This document shows positions 60,838 through 64,000 of a DNA stretch of 64,000 nt, in pieces (the stretch's first letter is position 1; every line of letters begins with the position of its first letter). Location: contig NZ_JANUGW010000003.1 in assembly GCF_024753285.1 (NCBI RefSeq), positions 413,952 through 477,951 on the forward strand, read 5' to 3'. Position numbers and translations under genes: made by a program. The notes below the pieces were generated by a model. The model ran no database searches and had not been told where the DNA came from. It saw nothing but the letters and a program-made list of their open reading frames with translations. The DNA comes from Massilia pinisoli. Its GTDB lineage: Bacteria; Pseudomonadota; Gammaproteobacteria; Burkholderiales; Burkholderiaceae_D.

Positions 60838-62343
60838 TCAGTCCGGCCACCGCTCGTTGATCTCCGCCGCCTTGTCGAGATTGCGGATCAGGATGTCGAC
60901 ATAGTAGGGGTCGAGGTGCTGGCCGGCCACTTCGTGCAGGTAGTCGCGCACCTGGTCGATCGGCCACGCCTTCTTGTATACGCGCTCGTGGGTGAGGGCG
61001 TCGAACACGTCGGCCACGGCCACGATGCGGGCATACGGGTGGATGTCCTCGCCCTTCAGGCCCTGCGGATAGCCGCTGCCGTCCCATTTCTCGTGGTGCT
61101 GGTGGGCGATCACGGCGGCCGCCTTCAGGATCGGGCGCTGCGAGCCGTCCAGGATCTGCAGGCCGATGGTCGGGTGCTGCTTCATGACGTCCCATTCCTC
61201 GGGCGTCAGGCGGCCGGGCTTCAGGAGCACGGCGTCCGGCGTGGCGATCTTGCCGACGTCGTGCATCGGCGCCGCATGCATCAGCACGGCCGTCTCGTCG
61301 TCCGGCATGCCCGATTCCTGGGCCAGCAGATGGCACACCTGGGCCATGCGGCGCACGTGGTTGCCGGCCTCGTTCGAGCGTGACTCCACGACGTCGCCGA
61401 GGCGCAGGATCAATTCGGCCTGCGTGTCCGTGATTTCCTGGTTCAGCAGGATGTTGTCGAAGGCGATGGCCACGCCCGAGCAAAACACGTCAAGCAATTG
61501 CACGTCGACCTCGTCGATTTCCTCGACACCCTTGAGCACCAGAAGCGACGCCTTGCCGCTGTTGTTCGGGAAATAGCCGACGTAGGTGTCGCCGTGCAGC
61601 TTGGAGATGCGGTTGTGGCGCGCCTCGTCCAGCTGGGCGACCAGTTCCGGGCCGATGTCCTGCTCGCCCACGTCGCCGATGCGGGCCAGCACCTCGTACT
61701 GGCTCTCGCCCGTGATCACGCTGGCGCCGGCCACGCGCAGCAGCATGCTCTGCTCGAGGCGCAACAGTGCGACGACCTGCTGCAGCAGGCCGCTGGCGAA
61801 ATCCTTCAGATTGCGTTGCTTGAACAGATGGGCTGACGCGGAGATCACGCGCTCCAGGCCCTCGCGGTAGTTCTGCTGGACGCGGCGCGCGTCCTCGACC
61901 TTCATGATGTCGCGGTAGGCGCGCAGGGCGGCGAACGTCGTCGTGAACAGCTTGGTGCGGTCGAGTTCCGTCTTTTCCTTGTAATCGTTGATGTCGTAAT
62001 CGACGATCACGCGTTCCTCGGGCGCCTGGCCTGGCTGGCCCGTGCGCAGCACGATGCGGGTGAACTGGTTGTCCAGCTCCTGGCGCATCCAGCGCGCCAC
62101 TTCCAGGCCGCTGTCCTCGCGCTCCATGACCACGTCCAGGAACACGAGTGCGATGTCCTTCTCGCGCGCGAGGATCTCCTTCGCTTCCGCGCCGCTGTAC
62201 GCATGGAGGAACGACAGGCTGCGTCCGTCCAGGCGGAAACGGGAGAGTGTCAGCTTGGTGATGTCATGGATGTCCGGTTCGTCGTCGACGAGCAGAACTT
62301 TCCATGGTGCAAGCTTCGGCGCGGTTGAGGACAGGAAAGGCAT
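60838..62343 (-). CDS. HD-GYP response regulator, c-di-GMP phosphodiesterase (RpfG-type)
   Basis: A 501-residue protein with an N-terminal receiver (phospho-acceptor Asp in VFLDVVME), a DUF3369-type middle domain (about residues 165-320) and a C-terminal HD-GYP domain with HDVGKI and HHEKWDGSGYP both intact. The start is set at MPFLSSTAPKLAPWKV because the longer frame begins in the promoter. It hydrolyses c-di-GMP when activated by phosphorylation, usually controlling biofilm or virulence traits. The adjacent hybrid kinase is its likely partner. A sigma-70 promoter lies 72 bp upstream. Confidence 0.92.
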   Translation of the reverse strand: MPFLSSTAPKLAPWKVLLVDDEPDIHDITKLTLSRFRLDGRSLSFLHAYSGAEAKEILAREKDIALVFLDVVMEREDSGLEVARWMRQELDNQFTRIVLRTGQPGQAPEERVIVDYDINDYKEKTELDRTKLFTTTFAALRAYRDIMKVEDARRVQQNYREGLERVISASAHLFKQRNLKDFASGLLQQVVALLRLEQSMLLRVAGASVITGESQYEVLARIGDVGEQDIGPELVAQLDEARHNRISKLHGDTYVGYFPNNSGKASLLVLKGVEEIDEVDVQLLDVFCSGVAIAFDNILLNQEITDTQAELILRLGDVVESRSNEAGNHVRRMAQVCHLLAQESGMPDDETAVLMHAAPMHDVGKIATPDAVLLKPGRLTPEEWDVMKQHPTIGLQILDGSQRPILKAAAVIAHQHHEKWDGSGYPQGLKGEDIHPYARIVAVADVFDALTHERVYKKAWPIDQVRDYLHEVAGQHLDPYYVDILIRNLDKAAEINERWPD

Positions 62344-62414
62344 TTGACGATCCAATCGCTTAGTGTTCGGGAAAGAGCAATGGCATTGCACTGGAGCAGT
62401 ACCAGTCCGAAATG

Positions 62415-62443
62415 ATTGTAGTATGGGCAGCGACCATTAACAA
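62415..62443 (-). promoter_or_regulatory. Sigma-70 promoter of the HD-GYP/hybrid kinase operon
   Basis: On the minus strand TTGTTA (62443-62438) and TACAAT (62420-62415) are spaced by exactly 17 bp, giving a start near 62408 and an untranslated leader of about 65 bases. Confidence 0.65.
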
Positions 62444-62524
62444 CAAGAAATATTAATGACGCGGTGCAACAAGTCACAATGTCGCAACGTGTTGCTTCCC
62501 TGTCATTTGGGCCGCAGCGCTGGC

Positions 62525-63262
62525 TCATTGATACAGTTTCTGGCAGCGCTCGCACCAGAAGCTGCGCCGGTTCGTCCGCCCGAGGTGTCCCTTGTGGAAC
62601 GGGATGTGGCAGCGGGGGCATGTCTTCTGGTTGTGCGCCAGCCAATGCTTCTTGAGAGTGAATTCCTTTTTCCATTCGAGGAAGTCGAAGCTGTACTGGC
62701 GCGCCTCCTGCACGAGGGCGCGCAGCTTGGCGGGCGGCAGCGCGCCCACGGTCGAGCGCGGGTCCACGCGGATGCGGAACAGGACCTCGTTCTTGATGAT
62801 GTTGCCGACACCGGCGAAGATGTCCTGGTCGAGCAGGGCGTCGCAGGCGAGTGTATCGGGCGCGGAACGAAGCTTCTTGCGCGCCTTGGCCGGATCCCAC
62901 GCGTCGGACATCACGTCCGCGGCCCAGTCGTAGTAGGCGTCGATGTCGCAGTCGATTTCCTTCACGGAGCAGGCATAGAAATTGAGCTCGCTGCCGTCCG
63001 CGAAGCCGAGCGACAGGCGCGGGGGCTTGTCGCGCCGCTCGTTCACGCGATAGGTGCCGAACAGCAGGAAATGGATGCGCACGACCATCGTCGGCATCTG
63101 GATGAGGAAATGCTTGCCCCACGTGCGCAGCGCGACGATGGGCTGGCCGACGAGGCGCGTTTTGTCGATGGCCCACGTATTGCCGTCGGCGCGCACGATT
63201 TCCTGGCCCACGAATTGGGCCGTCTGTTCTTTGAGGATGACCAGCGACGGGCCTTCCGGCAT
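62525..63262 (-). CDS. Fpg/Nei-family DNA glycosylase (endonuclease VIII-like)
   Basis: A 245-residue enzyme starting MPEGPSLVIL: the catalytic Pro2 and Glu3 follow the initiator Met, which fixes the start (a longer frame of 18 residues is rejected). The helix-two-turn-helix region includes LDQDIFAGVGNIIKNEVLF. The C-terminal zinc finger CPRCHIPFHKGHLGRTNRRSFWCERC (Cys-x2-Cys ... Cys-x2-Cys) is intact and carries the Arg-containing DNA loop. It removes oxidised bases and cuts the strand during base-excision repair. The Nei-type group is favoured over Fpg by its N-terminus (PEGPSL). Confidence 0.92.
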   Translation of the reverse strand: MPEGPSLVILKEQTAQFVGQEIVRADGNTWAIDKTRLVGQPIVALRTWGKHFLIQMPTMVVRIHFLLFGTYRVNERRDKPPRLSLGFADGSELNFYACSVKEIDCDIDAYYDWAADVMSDAWDPAKARKKLRSAPDTLACDALLDQDIFAGVGNIIKNEVLFRIRVDPRSTVGALPPAKLRALVQEARQYSFDFLEWKKEFTLKKHWLAHNQKTCPRCHIPFHKGHLGRTNRRSFWCERCQKLYQ

Positions 63263-63455
63263 GATGTGTCCTTCATTGTGCTCGGTTGTACCGCGTCCCG
63301 CGATTGTGCTGTGCAAGCGCCCGGCGCACCTGTGCGCCGACTAACATTTCGATACAAACTTTGACGATCTTGTAACGGACAACGCCCTGGGAACAGGCGT
63401 ATAAGAATCTTATCCGGCAAAGATGACGGATGACGGAAGACGAAAGGAAGACATC

Positions 63456-63947
63456 ATGAAACCGTTCATGAAAACCCTGGCCCTGGCGGGCCTGCTGGTG
63501 CTGGCCGCGGGCAATGCATCGGCTGCGGTGAGCGTGACGTGGATCCACCCCGAGAATTTCCACGACCTGCCGTTCCCGACCTGGGAACGCAACGACATGC
63601 TGGAGCAGATCTCCGACCACTTCAAGAAGCTGGGCGCGAACCTGCCGCCGGGGCAGGACCTGCGCATCGAGATCACCGATTTCGACCCGGCCGGCCGCCT
63701 CGTTCCCAGCATCCGGCTCGGACGCGACCTGCGCGTGATCAGCGGGCGCGCCGACTGGCCCCGGATGGACCTGCGCTACGCGGTGGAGCAGAACGGCCAG
63801 GTGATCAAGAGCGGCGAAGCGAAGCTGCAGGACATGAATTACCAGCAGACGTACAGTCACTACTTCGATTCGGAGCCGCTGCGCTACGAAAAGCAGATGA
63901 TCGACGACTGGTTCGATAAAACGATTGCGCCCGTGCGCAAGCGGTGA
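63456..63947 (+). CDS. DUF3016 periplasmic protein
   Basis: A 163-residue protein starting MKPFMKTLALAGLLVLAAGNASA, a clear signal peptide. The mature part has the DUF3016 pattern with VTWIHPENFHDLPFP at its start, DLRIEITDFDPAGRLVPS in the middle and QTYSHYFDSEPLRYEKQMIDDWF near the end. The family is common in gammaproteobacteria and betaproteobacteria and is of unknown function. GGAAG lies upstream of the ATG. Expressed from its own unit; the divergent neighbour is the Nei glycosylase, 193 bp away. Confidence 0.85.
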   Translation: MKPFMKTLALAGLLVLAAGNASAAVSVTWIHPENFHDLPFPTWERNDMLEQISDHFKKLGANLPPGQDLRIEITDFDPAGRLVPSIRLGRDLRVISGRADWPRMDLRYAVEQNGQVIKSGEAKLQDMNYQQTYSHYFDSEPLRYEKQMIDDWFDKTIAPVRKR

Positions 63948-63951
63948 TGGC

Positions 63952-64000
63952 TTAGGCGGAAGCGGGCATGACGCGGGCGTCGCGCGTGGGCGGAGGGCCG
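63952..64000 (-). CDS. Possible 3' end of a gene running off the window
   Basis: On the minus strand a frame is open from the right edge to a TAA at 63952-63954, ending PPTRDARVMPASA. Only 15 codons are visible, so this may be the tail of a gene that starts beyond the window or a chance open frame. Confidence 0.3.
   Translation of the reverse strand, partial: GPPPTRDARVMPASA

Noticed and set aside
1..64000. tRNA and rRNA genes, CRISPR arrays, insertion sequences, integrases and toxin-antitoxin pairs
   Set aside because: None was found by reading the genes and gaps; the only rearrangement trace is the chimeric remnant. A covariance-model search would be needed to exclude small RNAs.

Overview
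The window is 64 kb of very GC-rich, gene-dense bacterial chromosome. Gene content points to a betaproteobacterium of the Burkholderiales, most likely Oxalobacteraceae (Massilia/Telluria group). This placement is inferred, with no marker gene to prove it. It rests on a PhaM-type polyhydroxyalkanoate granule protein, tandem DUF3108 proteins, a PEP-CTERM protein behind a sigma-54 site, a TamA/TamB pair and a lactate/glycolate operon. I found no rRNA, tRNA, transposase, phage gene or CRISPR array.

Layout. 1-8.1 kb: end of a TPR protein, a Tat-exported orphan molybdenum hydroxylase subunit, phaM, two DUF3108 proteins, and a divergent flavin-oxidase-like gene / MocR regulator pair with a direct-repeat control region. 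8.1-11.7 kb: a very large propeller-type sensor kinase and a small periplasmic protein. 11.9-16.9 kb: a three-gene MukF/MukE/MukB-like (MksFEB) condensin operon closed by a strong bidirectional terminator. 16.9-21.5 kb: two paralogous membrane proteins, a LysR/quinone-oxidoreductase divergent pair, and an ArsR-SRPBCC-DUF1801 operon whose promoter carries two matching palindromes. 21.5-30.0 kb: a hairpin-rich intergenic repeat, tamA-tamB, queC, a phosphoesterase and a small membrane protein. 30.2-39.4 kb: divergent lldR-type regulator and a seven-gene lutA-lutC-lutB-lldP-glcD-glcE-glcF operon that couples L-lactate oxidation, uptake and glycolate (or D-2-hydroxyacid) oxidation. 39.4-42.3 kb: a small proline-rich protein, an acidic hypothetical protein and a GAF-GAF histidine kinase. 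42.3-47.0 kb (minus strand): a soluble winged-helix/TolB-like/TPR regulator, an SbmA/YddA-type ABC exporter and a DegT-family aminotransferase. 47.1-52.4 kb: an SDR-AhpD-like-OMF-MFS-HlyD operon forming an EmrAB/TolC-style tripartite efflux system. 52.4-54.5 kb: a PAS/GGDEF/EAL protein with a degenerate GGDEF site. 54.5-57.6 kb: a gene-free, partly AT-rich stretch with a chimeric pseudogene scar and a sigma-54 promoter, then a Kelch-type secreted protein and a PEP-CTERM protein. 57.6-64 kb: a PPC/DUF296 protein, a small lipoprotein, an HD-GYP response regulator plus hybrid histidine kinase operon, a Nei-type DNA glycosylase and a DUF3016 protein.

The most informative non-genic signals are the -24/-12 element in the large intergenic region before the Kelch/PEP-CTERM genes, the ABC-exporter/DUF296 fusion scar next to it, the duplicated operators of the ArsR and MocR units, and the three hairpins between DUF1801 and tamB.
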